From positions 35,169,641-35,233,640 of the forward strand of contig CM071930.1 of the NCBI GenBank assembly GCA_016081115.2: DNA of 64,000 bases, given 5' to 3'. The notes under the pieces are model-generated. The model ran no database searches. It was not told the DNA's origin and was given only the letters and a program-made list of their open reading frames with translations. Of the stretch, positions 12,321-23,863 are shown piece by piece. A program made the translations under genes and the position numbers. The DNA is from Rehmannia glutinosa. Its lineage: Eukaryota > Streptophyta > Magnoliopsida > Lamiales > Orobanchaceae. How positions within the stretch are numbered: position 1 is the stretch's first letter; each line of letters starts with the position of its first letter.

Positions 12321-12373
12321 AAGTAAGTGAAATAGATAATGATTCTGTTTTATTTTATCTATTTCACTTACTT
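12321..12373. other. Perfect 19-bp inverted repeat (hairpin) in plastid-derived spacer
   Basis: The arm aagtaagtgaaatagataa (12321-12339) is exactly complementary to 12355-12373, with a 15-base AT-rich loop. It lies downstream of the petB copy. In plastid genomes such hairpins often define RNA 3' ends; here it is a passenger in the nuclear copy. Confidence 0.8.
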
Positions 12374-12475
12374 AATTTCTTACTTATACTTCAAATTGAA
12401 TAGTATGGAAATGCATTCATTTCCTCTGCATTGATATTATTGATAATACTATTGGAGTTAAACAAGAGATCTAAA

Positions 12476-14439
12476 GAAAAAATATAGGCTAGACTAAATT
12501 AGTAACAAGAAAACCTTTTGCGTGCGTATCTCCAAAATAGTTGGAGATAAGATAGTAATCGTAAAGTCTGGGACGACCCAGAAAGCACGTCAGAAACCAT
12601 TACAAGGTCTGGAAACGCGAGAGAACGTAAGAGAACATAGCTGTAGAAAGCAGTAGCAGGAAGGCTGGGCCCCCCTAAATTAAGAGTTTGCGGGAAAGAG
12701 ACAAGAACGAATTCTATAACATTTTCAATAGTAGCCCTTCTTCCTTCACTTCAACGGCAGCAACAGGGGATATTGCCCAACTAGAATATAGTTGAGAATA
12801 TCGGAGTCGAAGCTCATATAAAGGGGGTTGTGTTATTCTTTTATTCTCTAAGCCTTTATTCTGCCAGTCTGCCCCTTAGTGAAAGCAGAAAAAACACTCA
12901 TATTGTTTTACCGAAGTCTGCTTTGCTCTATCTGAGTCTAGTGCCATTCCTTTCCTAAAGAGGGGATTCTTACTAAGAGCTTTTATTCCGCTTCTTTCTA
13001 TAGCTGATATGTGCATGTATACCACCAGCTGAAAGCAGATATGCGATAGTCTACCTTATTAGTTGCTTATTCTAACTAGTAGCAGCGCATATGCGACAAC
13101 AAAGCGGATATGCCAGGAAAGAAGGCAGAGTAGCACTAGCGGGAAGGGACATGACAACTGAGAGGGAGAGCAAACAACACAACTGCATCGAGGTCAACAA
13201 CATCAATTCAAAGGGACTCGCCCCATTGAGGATTTCGACCCTGATCTACGCCATGAATTAATGGAATTGATTTGGGTATAACAGTAGATGGCCACGCCAA
13301 CCCTAACCTGATCTCTTTGGTAAGCACTCGGAGTTCAAGATGGAACCCTTCTTAAGATTAAGAATATTCTGATCCCTAGGGAAGGTCCGATTTAGCTACA
13401 TGTCACTGGACGAGCGCTCATACCCATTCACCACCCCAGGAGCCTGGAGGGCAATCAAGCCTTGTTGCTTGGTTCGGGCAATTCTGATTCGAATTACCCT
13501 CTCAGCAGAGCGCCTAAGACAGAAACATTATCCTCTAGTCCTTGTTTTGGGTATGGAGCCATGGTATACTTCGCACCCCCATTCTCTTTCTATCGACGAA
13601 AATCTTATTTCCTGAACAACCATTCGAACCACTCGGTATAAACAAAGTAAATCCAACAAGAATAAAAGCTATAGCAATATATTTCGTATGTATAGTCTTA
13701 GTTCTTTCACTATCAGAATCTGCTTCACAGCATGGTGTTTACCTTAATCTATAGGTTGTCGTGCTATATCCAATAGAAAGGAGGGAAAGCCTAGGTCACC
13801 AATCCCAAAGTCTGCCTTAGATTGATCCACATTGGAAGGGCGGGTCAAGTTTTCCAAAATCAATTCCTTGGCTCTGGGAATAGGCTGCTTGAACTGCTGC
13901 TTTCATTCTTGCCCCTGCGCAGTAAACAAGCTCTAAAACTAGGGAGGAAGTCGAACTCTCTTTTGCCTGGTTACGATCCAACTGCATGCTATTCAATGAG
14001 TTGGCACTCCATGAGTTGGCACTCCATAAAAGAGAGGCATTCTCGAGGCTATCTCGATTAGCAAAATTCAATCACAAACCTCTTTGTAAGAAAGACTGGC
14101 TACAAAAGCAAAGAAGAGAGTGATACGATTAGATGCAGAAATATCATTAACAACGATGAACAATATATACAAAGATATTCTAATGGAGAAAATTCTACTA
14201 TAAAGAGGGAGTTGGCAGAGGTGTAATTAGCATCTGTCTCGCCTGCTAGAATGACTTGGCTATTGAAATCAGCAGCAGATCTTATCAAATCAACAACATG
14301 TTGAAGAATCCGTTCTTGGAAGAATTTCTACTATAAGGGAGGAGTTCTCATACCCAGTTAAATGATTAAGGTGTTTTCCCGCCTCAAGGGGAATGCTTGA
14401 AATAAGCTCTTCTGTCTCTTGGCGGGTGATGGTTGCGAT
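12476..14439. other. Organelle-like mosaic DNA without an identifiable gene
   Basis: Base composition is more balanced than in flanking DNA and the style resembles plant mitochondrial intergenic sequence. I recognise no mitochondrial gene. Open frames at 13400-13615, 13542-13754 and 13817-14071 lack known motifs and overlap on opposite strands. A short tandem repeat (gagttggcactccat) lies at about 13999-14030. The right edge, about 14420-14440, is the junction with element A. Confidence 0.4.
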
Positions 14440-15250
14440 CATGGAGGAGCTAGAGGTGAACTGGAGCAAGTTTATTTTGATAAGTTATGCCAGAATGTCC
14501 AGAACGTCAAGTTGTATGAAGAGAAGTTCGTGAACACCCTGGCCTATGAGCTAGTCCTGGGGTATCTACTGGAGAAGGGTGTTCCCCTTCGTAAAGGGAA
14601 GCCCTTCCATGTAAACAAGACTCTGTTTAGGGCGAACCTATCAGCTGCTCAGAAAAAAGCGCATGCTAAGAAGGTAGGCACATCTGAGGGGGAATCAGCT
14701 AAGCATGTTCCCAAAGATAGTAGCCCCCGTTATAGTCCCCTATCCTATACCTGTTGTCGTTCCCCTAAAGTAACAAAGAAAATGAGGACAACTATGCCCC
14801 GATAGGTAGCTGTTAAGAAGCAAAAAACTCAGGCCACTTTTGGTCCGAGGGATGAAGAGGAAAGCCTGCAGCTGAATCTATTGCAGCAGAGTCAGCCATC
14901 CAAGTTGTGGTTGAAGAATCTGATAAGAAGGAGGAAGAAGCCACCTTGGAGAGGCGCTCCAAGAGATGACTTGTTAAGAAGTTTGTTGCAACAGACTCTA
15001 TTGAAATAGCTGCAGTAGACATAGTTGTTGTTGTTGTTCCCCCAACAGCTGAGGAAGTTGAAGAAGTTGTCGATGACACTACTGCACCTGAAATTGAAAA
15101 ACCAGTAGCTGAGACAATTGTTGGAGGTGGTGACTCTTTTTTACCCCAAGCTGAGGAGGAACCAGCTGCCCAAGACCCTGTTGCCTCTAAAGAACCAGGA
15201 TTCCCAGCATATCCTGAGGTTGAGGCCAGGTTGCGTGTATGGTGATTATG

Positions 15251-17539
15251 TGTAGGTCCCAAGGGGTGATAATGTAAAGTCTAAAAGGGGGAGTTGAATA
15301 GACTTTACCAACTTCTTGATTCAGTCCTTTTAAAGTTGAGTATAGTCACAAGCCAGCTGGGTCCTTGGTGGACAACTTAGTTTACTTTCACAGTTGAGTT
15401 AGCCACTTAACAGACTCGACTGAGCTGTTGATAAGATAATTCAGCCGATTCAATTAACTCTTTAGAAATTCAGTAGACTTGGTTTTACAGTGGAAAACTT
15501 TCACTCTTTGTTTTAAATACATTTTTCAACACTTGTTTTAAGCTTAGTTATTATCAGTTGACATAGGCAAATATAACAAACAACAATAAAGATATGCAAG
15601 AAAGTAAAGTGCTGAATGTAAATGACACAGAGCAATTTTTATATAGTTCGAAGATGGGGTAATTCTTCTAATCCACTCTTCTCCAACCTCTGGAGGAATC
15701 CACTAATTTAACGGTGACTTTGTTAAAAAATGGTGACAGTCCAAGCTAGGCCTTGATCACACAACTGGCTTTGCTTCTTGGATTCAGCTTCTTCATAAGA
15801 CAGATCTCCTGCTACTTCAGCTCCTTTAGACTCTTGGATTTGTTCACACAACCCTCTAACAAGTCCATAGCTTTTGTTCGAATCGAACCTCACTACTAGG
15901 GATGGAAATGGGACGGGTTTGGCCAAACCCGGGACCTGCCCCGCGAAGAGAATCATGAACCCGCGCCCCGCCCCATCCCACCATTGGACCCGGGACCCGG
16001 TGGGTTCAACCCGCCGGACCCGCTACAATGAAAACTCTACTGATGCACATACTCAACTAATCAGGCCCCTCTGTAATTCTGACTTCAATTATTTTTCATT
16101 CAATTCTATATTAAATTTTAGTCTTTGTTCTAAATTATAACAAATTCATCAAGAAATTCAAGCTGTAATTAAAGGTGGCGCCTCCACTTTTTTCCAATTA
16201 TAGACTTATCTCTGAATTTGCAAACATTAATAAGTTGACTCACAAAAAAGCCATCCAACAACCTTTAGATTTCAGAGAACAAAAAAGCCACCCAATGTCT
16301 TAAGCACAATCCACATTTTATTTTACAGCCGAAAATTCAAAACAAGGAAAATTATTAACTTAGTCTTCAATTACATATTAATTTGACATCTGAATGCCCA
16401 AATCCTAGAGCTATCAATATTAAATTTATAAAGATGGAATTTTTTATTTGTTGCCTAGAAGAATTGAACAGAATCTAGTGAGTTTTTAAGTAATCCTTAG
16501 AACTTGACTTAAAAATGAAATAAATGGGACTAAGTTAATTGTATATGGGGCGGGTCCATAAGGACCCGTTACCCACCTCGGACCCGGCGGGTTTTTTTCA
16601 AAATGGGTCCAAGACCAGCCCCAGGACCAATTTGACTGGGTTTGGACCCGCCCCGAACGGGGAGGGTTTAATGCGGAGCTGGATTTTGACCCGCCCCATT
16701 ACCATCCCTACTAACTACATTTCCTTCAACGTTGGATGTGTAGACCCTTTGTTCTTTTAAACAAGTTTTCCTCTTCAACAATTTGAAGTTATCTTTCCTT
16801 CACAGAGTGTGTTGATTTGCTTCGACTATTAGGCTTGAGGATAGTATTGAATGCTCGAGAGTATTATGCTCAGATTGCTTGATTTCTCTTTTGTGTCTCA
16901 GATTGCATAAGTGTCATCTCTCTTGTATTGCACAACTTTTTTATAATGCTTGTTTGAAAAACATATTCGTTGAAGAGATAGATGTATTTTTCAAACTACA
17001 CTTTGAGGTAGTTGGCTTGTCTTATCTTGCAGCTTTGATGTAGACTGATCCTTGAATTTAATGCTCTGTAGCCTTTTCTTAAACTCTGCAGGTTTTCAGG
17101 GACATCTTATTAGTTCCTTGCTTTTTGCACTCTTTTAGCAAAACAACTTTAAGGATGGCAGTCTGACACATGCCTATTTTCAAAGCAAACATTTGACTTT
17201 GCTTGACAACGGATCTCTTCAGTTTTCTAGGATCCTTTTTGCTGCATAACTCCTTAGATAGTCAACTCCACTTCTCTGGGAGTGACTCAGCTGTCAGTCT
17301 GCTGACTGAGATAACTTTTCCGCCAATTGACTGATCCTTCACTGCACTTACTCAGCTAACACACAACAGAGTCTTCATTTCGATCTTCAGTCAACTCCTT
17401 CAATCTTCAACTTGGCTGTTTTGACTCAACTAATAGAACCCTATCTATTACAAGATGATTTACAGCAGAATTGGGGTGCCAACTTCCTAATCTAAGTTTT
17501 ACATGGTATCATCAAAATGTATTACATAATTTCCTAACA
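15251..17539 (-). mobile_element. Solo LTR of the same Copia family, with perfect TSD
   Basis: The left edge TGTAGGTCCCAAGG is the complement of the family LTR end (CCTTGGGACCTACA); the right edge AATTTCCTAACA is the complement of the LTR start (TGTTAGGAAATT). Five-base direct repeats TTATG flank it at 15246-15250 and 17540-17544. Interior text such as ataagacaagccaac (complement) matches the LTR of element A. Without the inserted hAT element it is 1475 bp. It has no internal domain, so it arose by LTR-LTR recombination. It interrupts the extra gene of element A. Confidence 0.93.
15897..16710. mobile_element. Non-autonomous hAT element inside the solo LTR
   Basis: The terminal inverted repeats are TAGGGATGGAAATGGGACGGG (left) and, on the other strand, TAGGGATGGTAATGGGGCGGG (right). 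The flanking 8-bp duplication is CTCACTAC / CTAACTAC (15889-15896, 16711-16718; 7 of 8 match). GC-rich GGACCCG/CGGGTCC words lie at both ends, with an AT-rich middle. Size is 814 bp and no transposase is encoded. Open frames here (15874-16140, 16539-16760) are terminal-repeat artefacts. Confidence 0.92.
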
Positions 17540-18785
17540 TTATGGAAGTCGAGCAGCAGCAGAACCCAATTCATGAGGCCTGAGATGATCGAAGAAGAAG
17601 AAAGCTTTCTTGAATTCCTGGATAATTCATCTGTTGTGTGTGCTCTAGACGAACTCTACTACACCACTATCCTTTATGAAAAGAAGGAAGAGAAAGCCAA
17701 CGTGCTGGAAAAGGGAAAGACAATTGAGCCAATTAAGACCCACAAGTGCATTTTTGGGGAATCAATTTCGGTGCTCTCTAACTTAGAGACCAGCGGTGAC
17801 GAAGATGAACCGATCGAGGGAGCTGACGCAGTTGAAGCTGCTCAGTTGAAGAAAGTGATGAAAAAGTCTCATGAGTTGCACAATCAATCAAAGTTAAAGG
17901 GTTTTGGAGAATCCTCTCTTGTTATCTCTCCAACCCTTATGATCGAAGAGATGGTGAGGGATCTCGATACAGTCATCTACCCAGCTCACTTAGAGGGACA
18001 AGGAACTAGGGAGGATGGCGATGATGCTGAGAGAGAAGTAGTAGGAGGAAACCCAGCAGAGCCACGCCCTTAGGTAGCTATTGAGAAAACTAAGGAATTA
18101 GCTGATACTTCAAAAGAAACAGCCAAGTCCCCAGAGACAACTGACCCCGTGGAAAAGCAATCAGCTGGTGCGCCAACTAAAGGGGAAGTTGTTCACACTA
18201 CAGCCAGGTCAGATGAGGCTACAGGGGAGAAAGAACATGAGAAGTTATGAGGCAAAGAGGAGTTAGCTGACAAAGAAGTTACAAAGGTCCAAATTCCTGT
18301 AACTGAGGCCCATGATGGAAGTGGGGTGACCAAGAAAGTTGAGACTGATTGTATTGAAAGTGCAATCCTAGAGGTTGAGACCTCGAAGGATGCCACTGAA
18401 GAAGACCCAGCTGTAGCCACGTCTGTAGCAGGGAATGTTGAAGGCCTTGTAGTGGTTGAGACTGTTGCCAAGGTAATTGAAGACCCCATGGCGGTTGAGA
18501 CTGCCAGGGGAAGTGTATCTATTTCAGATTATTTTCCCAAGTTCACAGATTCCGAGTCCACTGAACGATGGTCATTGAGGCTTTAAATGACTTTGAAGCT
18601 GAGTACTTCGATATTGAAGAAGATCTTGACGAATCAGCAGAGTCCAATCAAGAAACTAGGGACTTGGAAGAACGCATGAAATCATCAAGGATGAGATTTG
18701 TGCTAGTTGATGGAACACCCCCACTAGCTCAATCTCCTGCCCATGATGCTATTAAGGTAGCTGAGGGAATGATACCTCAAAAGGT

Positions 18786-20292
18786 TGACATAGTTGTGTT
18801 CGCCTTATTTTTAGCTTCACCGCAAGTATACGGTGTAGTTTATAGAATAGGGTTAGCAAGGTCGAATCCACATGAGACTAATAAATTAATGTACCAAGTA
18901 TTGGAATTGTAATAGTCTTATTTTTATCTAGACGATCGAAATTTAGTGATTTGTTTTGTAAAAGCAAGATAAGAATTTATCATAAAAAGACAGAATAAGA
19001 GTTGATTGAAAGATCAAGGAGATGAATGGATTCTTGGGTTATGGTTTTAGTTAATATCCCTTTTTGTCATCAGATTAATCACAAGCAAAGTTATTATTAT
19101 TCTTCCCTATAAGACAATCACGAAAAGTATTTTACCCTCTCTCTCGAGATGTATGTAAAAACATTGATTGGATTATCTATGCTAGTATCTCTACTCAACA
19201 AAAGATATCCAACTCCCAAAAGCACAAAAGATCAAATATCCTCATAAATATTCACAGACTTCTCAATCTTGCAAATATTCATGTCAAGTACTCACAGATC
19301 TAGTAATAAAACTCATCTCTTGAATTATGAATCAATACATTAAAGCAAGTTAAACCAATGGCCATTTGATAAAACAAGTAATAAAACAAAGTACTCGAAT
19401 AAGGTCTGAAAATAATAACTTCAATTGCAATTAAACATCAACAAAAATATCCATTAACCTAATTCCAAACCCGGGAATCACAAGATGTTTAGCCAGACAT
19501 AGGATGTAAATAATTCATAGACAAATTATTCAAGTTCATATCTAACTAATTGAAAGTAAATGATACTATGGAATGAGCAAACTCAGGGATGTCGATGATC
19601 TCTCGATCTATCTTTAATCCTCAAGCGTGCGGTTGCGACCTCGATCAATCTCTCGAATCCTCCGGTAGAAGGTTTCTCTTTTCTCTGCTTTCTAGGACAA
19701 AAATCAGTCTGTCCTTGTTTGGGGCCGCCTCATCTCTATTTATACTCCATTTGGGTCAAAACTCGATTAGAACTATCAAACCCTATTTTTCCCGCACAGA
19801 CACACGGGCCGTGCGCCTCGCGCACGACCTGCCCGTGTGGGGTGCCGTAGGATAATTCATTCGTTGAAGGGACACATGGGTTGTACGCTCCACACATGAC
19901 TAGCCCATGCGGGGTGCCGTAGGCTGATTCCTCTTTGGCAGTGGTGCACGGGTCGTGCTATGGACGCACGCCCAGCCCGTGCGCACCTGCTGCAGCTGAG
20001 TCTTCTTTGTTTCTTTTCGTTTCTCACCCGGTTCGTCTGACTTCTTCTTGATTTAACTCCAAACATCACACATTAGCTCTATTATTGGTGGTCCTTTACC
20101 GCAATGCTCCGAATTGTCGCCAAAATACTACAAATATCAATTAATTCCTACAAAACGAGCAAAGCGTAATACCTTTTCCACTTTACAGAAATATAACCCC
20201 TTTTTACTCAAGTAAGGCATGCATATCAACTTATTCTAACTACAATTAAGCCCAAAAAACATGCAAAACACATACCAATTAAGCTGGTGTCA
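18786..20292 (-). mobile_element. Unclassified 1.5-kb insertion, possibly a solo LTR
   Basis: Non-coding text breaks the extra gene of element A between gttgaca (18786) and ggtgtca (20292). It begins TG and ends CA, as LTRs do, but 5-bp duplications were not found. On the minus strand, the half near 19100-19400 is homologous to plus-strand sequence at about 41880-42200 (shared landmarks: ttcataattc.agagatgag, gcttttgggagtt, gttgagtagagat.ctagca). A GC-rich part at 19795-20000 repeats the words cacgggcc, cgtgcgc and gcccgtg several times. The family is not recognised. Confidence 0.6.
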
Positions 20293-22100
20293 ATGAAGCT
20301 GTTGAGATAGATGAGGACCAGTCAGCTCGTCCACAAAGCGCTTGCCCCGCCAATAAAGCTTGGGTGAAAATGAGGCAAACAGAGATGCGAGCCAGGGTGA
20401 AGAGAGAAGTATTCCCGAAGGAGGAGCAGGAACTTCCTCGGAACCTATTGGCATGTTCGAAATGCTTCAGTTAACTTTTGTCAAAGAACTCTCGTATGAA
20501 GCTGAGTCTGCGGAGGAAGCCATTCGTTACAACATTCAAGTTGACCCAGCTGATTTACATGTTCCACCGGAGTCAAGGATCGTCCCTTTTGGTCATGATT
20601 TTGAGTCACTCCTTCCTAAGGATTCAAGTCCAGATGCAGCAGACTTTCGATGTGCCTTCCGAGCCATGTACAAGGAGATGGAGGCCATGGAGAAAGGTTT
20701 TGTTGAGATTAACGATAGGATTGACAATCATGACCCCACAATAACTGGAGATATCAATGGAGCAATGCTAAGAATCAGGGAATGGGCTCATCAAACTAAG
20801 GCTCTCCGCAGGGAGCAAGTTGGCTATTTCGCATAACTATTTTCCAAGTTCTTTGATCCGGGAGTCGAACAAGTTACCTTTCAAGAGAGACAACAGACAA
20901 TATTGATATAATGGAATGAAGCCACTTGGTTGATATGGAGTCACTGAAAATGACTATGAAAAAGAAGATGGCGCATATGCAAGCATCACTTAAGGCTAAA
21001 ATTCTTTCTATGAAGAATCATATGTATTCACTCACTCATCTCGACCAAAAAAGCAAAGAGACTCCATCACTCACAAGAAGCTTGACTCCTCCCGAAGTCA
21101 ACATTTTTCTTTCCAGTCTCTCTCAAGGTGATGATGCTAAAAAGGGGGAAGAGAAGTATGAGAAAACCCCTATGAAGATAATTCTGAAATCTAAAGGCAA
21201 ACACCTCACTCCACTCTCAGCTACCTCAAGACATCTCAGCTGAAGAGAAAGCTGAATTAGCTTTCCAGAAGAACAAAGCGGAAATTAAAAAGCTGGAAAG
21301 AAGTCAAGAGGATAGAGTCCAGAAGCTGAAAGCCCAGTTTGGAGGTCCGCCAGCAGGTAAACTCCTAGCTGAAGAAAGAGAAGAAGCTCATTCCCCTCCT
21401 GGTACGATGGAAGAAAGATTTAATGAAGAGTTTGCGACTCTTCGGTCAGAAGATTGCTATGAGCGAATGGACTTACCATCTGCATGGGATTTGTACTAGG
21501 AAAAAGGGCTAAGAGGTATTGAATCAACCAAAAAACAACCGACTCACGAAAAAAACAAAGAGTCAACAGACTTCAAGGGTAAAGCCCAGTCATACTCCCA
21601 GGGAAGAAGGCCCTGCCAGAGGAAGAGGTTAAGGAAGGGATTCCAGGTCTGGTGGGAAAGATAAAAGCTCTCCACCAAGAATACCAATTGGAATCATGTC
21701 TATTAATCCTTTGAAGAAGGATGACATATACTGGATGGGCTTCAATGAAGCCAAGAACAGAGAAGTTGCTCGTGTTTCAGATGAGCTTCAGTGAAAATAT
21801 AAAGAAGATGCTGATAGAATTCAGAGGATGGAGGACGAGAAGCTGAAGAGAGACTGTGAGAGAAGGAAAAGAAAAGAAGAGGAAGAGAACTGAAGAAGAT
21901 CGCCTCAGGCGAGAATAAGATGAAGAAGGCAGCAGAGACATTAAAAGTTAGCTGCAAGAAAATTTTGTTGTATTTTTACATTTCTTTTTAAATACACAAA
22001 AATAATGTAAATGATGAATGATCCATTTAATAAAATGATACATTCTTTCAAATCATTCTATTTTAGCACTTTATATTGTAATTTAAGTTTAGGCATCATC

Positions 22101-22114
22101 AAAAAGGGGAAAAT
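22101..22114 (+). promoter_or_regulatory. Polypurine tract of element A
   Basis: The purine-rich run aaaaaggggaaaatt lies directly before the LTR start TGTTAGG at 22115. This is the plus-strand DNA priming site in reverse transcription. The same context (catcatcaaaaagggg) precedes the B 3' LTR. Confidence 0.85.
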
Positions 22115-22493
22115 TGTTAGGAAATTTATTTGTATAGATTTTGATGATGCATAGAAAACTTAGATTAGAAAACTGGGACCCAATTTTCTGTGTGTATTTC
22201 AACTTTTAATAGTTAGGAAAATAGCTATCAAGCACCCAAGTTGAAGATGCAGAAGACTGACTGAAGAAGTGCAGAGAAGATTCAACTGTGTCGCAGTTGA
22301 GTATCGAAAAAGACCTTCAGTCAAGTAAAGAAAATGTGTCTTTCAGTGGACTTACAGCTGAGTCATCCAAGAATCAAGGAGAAAACTCAAATAAAAGGGG
22401 TTAAGCAGCTGAAGGACTTAGAGAAAGCTGAAGAAGTCCATTGCAAAGAAAAGTCAATACTTACCCAAAATAGTAAGGGACAGGCCTGCAACT

Positions 22494-23005
22494 AATGCTA
22501 TAAACGAACAAAGATTTCGGCAAACACCTCGTGAACAAGCTCGGTTAGCATTCGTTTATGTTCGTTTATTGAGCTTAATGAACATAAACGATCAAGAAAA
22601 ATTATTCATTTATGTTCGTGAACTGTTCACAAACATGTTCATTTAGTGTTCGTTTGATGTTTGTTTATTATTCATTTTTTAATTATTAATTATACATTTA
22701 CTGCTTAATATTCATTACTTTATTATGAAAGATAAGCTTATTTTAGTTTAATATTACAACCTATTTACATTTGCAATCATCATAATGTTCATTTATTTTG
22801 AGTTGAGTATTCATGAACTAGGTCTATTTAACGTTTTTATACATATGTTCATATAGTTGTTCATGAATAATTAATGAGCATGTTTGTGAACCGTTCATGA
22901 ACATGTTTGATTATTAAACAAACAAACAAGAATAATATTTCAAAATAAACGAACGAACACGAACAACTCTCGTTCGTTTGAGCCGGTTCGTTTACAACCC
23001 TACTG
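22494..23005. mobile_element. Non-autonomous hAT-like element in the element A LTR
   Basis: The ends are inverted-repeat-like: the left contains ATAAACGAAC; the right, on the other strand, reads CAGTAGGGTTGTAAACGAAC. The interior is rich in tgttcgtt / aacgaac words. Flanking repeats are CTGCAACT (22486-22493) and CTGCAACC (23006-23013), 7 of 8 matching. Size is 512 bp, non-coding. Confidence 0.8.
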
Positions 23006-23863
23006 CTGCAACCTTAAAAGTTGTCTTGCTGAAAGAGTGCAAGTAACTGGAACCAATGGGATATTTGCAGAAACCTAGTACGATTCAGGCACCTGCACAA
23101 CATTAATGTTAAGATTGAGTCAACATCAAAAGCTGCACAACAAGACAAGCCAACGAACAAGAAGTGAAGTTTGAAAATTATCTATCTCTTCAACAGACAT
23201 ATTTTTAAACTCTCACTATAAAAGGCTGAGGAATTCTATGAGAGAATGACATGAGACACAAGAGATATTTGAGCATTCAAGCAAGCAACTGGAACATTCT
23301 CTCTAAGCTAAAGATTCAAATCCTCAGGCCTAAACACTGGAAGTGATTCTAACCAACACAACTCAGTGATGGAAAGAAGAAAACTTCAAATTGTTGAAGA
23401 GAAAAATTTGTTTATAAAGAACAATGGGTCTGCACTTTCACATGGTGAAGGACGTGCGATGAGTTCAAGTTAGAGCCTGATTCGAATCCAATGGAAGGTT
23501 GTGTGATCAAGTTCGAAAGGGTTTGTAGAAGCTGAAGTAGTGAGGCAGCTGCCTTACGAAGAGCTGAGTCCTAGGAGTGAAGCCATCTGTATGATCAATG
23601 CTTACTCGGATTGTATTATCCTTTGTAACTGTTGTTGCATTAGTGGATTTCCTCCAGGAGTTGGAGAAGAGTGGAGTAGAGGAATTATCCCATCTTCGAA
23701 CCACTATAAAATTACTTGTGTCATTTACTATTCAACATTTTGTTTTCTGCATATTTATTACTACTGATATACATTTGCTCATTCAACTGATAATAACTTT
23801 ATCTAAAAATAATTGTTGAAAACCATATTCTAAAAAAGGTGTAAGACTTTCGATGTTAAAACC

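Larger units (their letters stand above)
10740..12475 (+). other. Nuclear plastid DNA insertion (petB intron, exon 2, petB-petD spacer)
   Basis: The order matches the plastid genome: petB group II intron, including a domain-V-like hairpin (gtacgagatgaaagtctcat, about 11227), then petB exon 2, then petB-petD spacer text with gtctgccgcattggaattc and ggctccgtaagatct. Many substitutions and indels show a relaxed nuclear (or mitochondrial-transit) copy rather than functional plastid DNA. The ends are approximate. Confidence 0.85.
14440..21957 (+). pseudogene. Extra gene downstream of pol, element A copy
   Basis: The coding text lies in three pieces: 14440-15250, 17540-18785 and 20293-21957. It is acidic and low-complexity, rich in Glu, Ala, Val and Lys (for example VPPTAEEVEEVVDD, and a frame at 17570-18072 with EEEESFLEFLDNSS). 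Its end is Lys/Glu-rich and probably coiled-coil. The motif DDAKKGEE near 21130-21160 is shared with B at 38640-38660, confirming homology. No signal peptide or clear membrane segment is seen, so there is no support for an envelope protein. Frameshifts and stops are scattered. Its function is unknown. Confidence 0.65.

Noticed and set aside
13542..13754. Possible organellar membrane-protein fragment
   Set aside because: No plastid or mitochondrial gene could be matched from memory in either strand; kept only as organelle-like DNA.
14813..15262. 149-residue minus-strand Ser/Thr-rich frame
   Set aside because: It is the antisense shadow of the acidic low-complexity extra gene of element A, and runs into the solo LTR.
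16539..16760. Pro/Gly-rich 73-residue frame
   Set aside because: It comes from the GGACCCG-rich terminal repeat of a non-autonomous hAT element.
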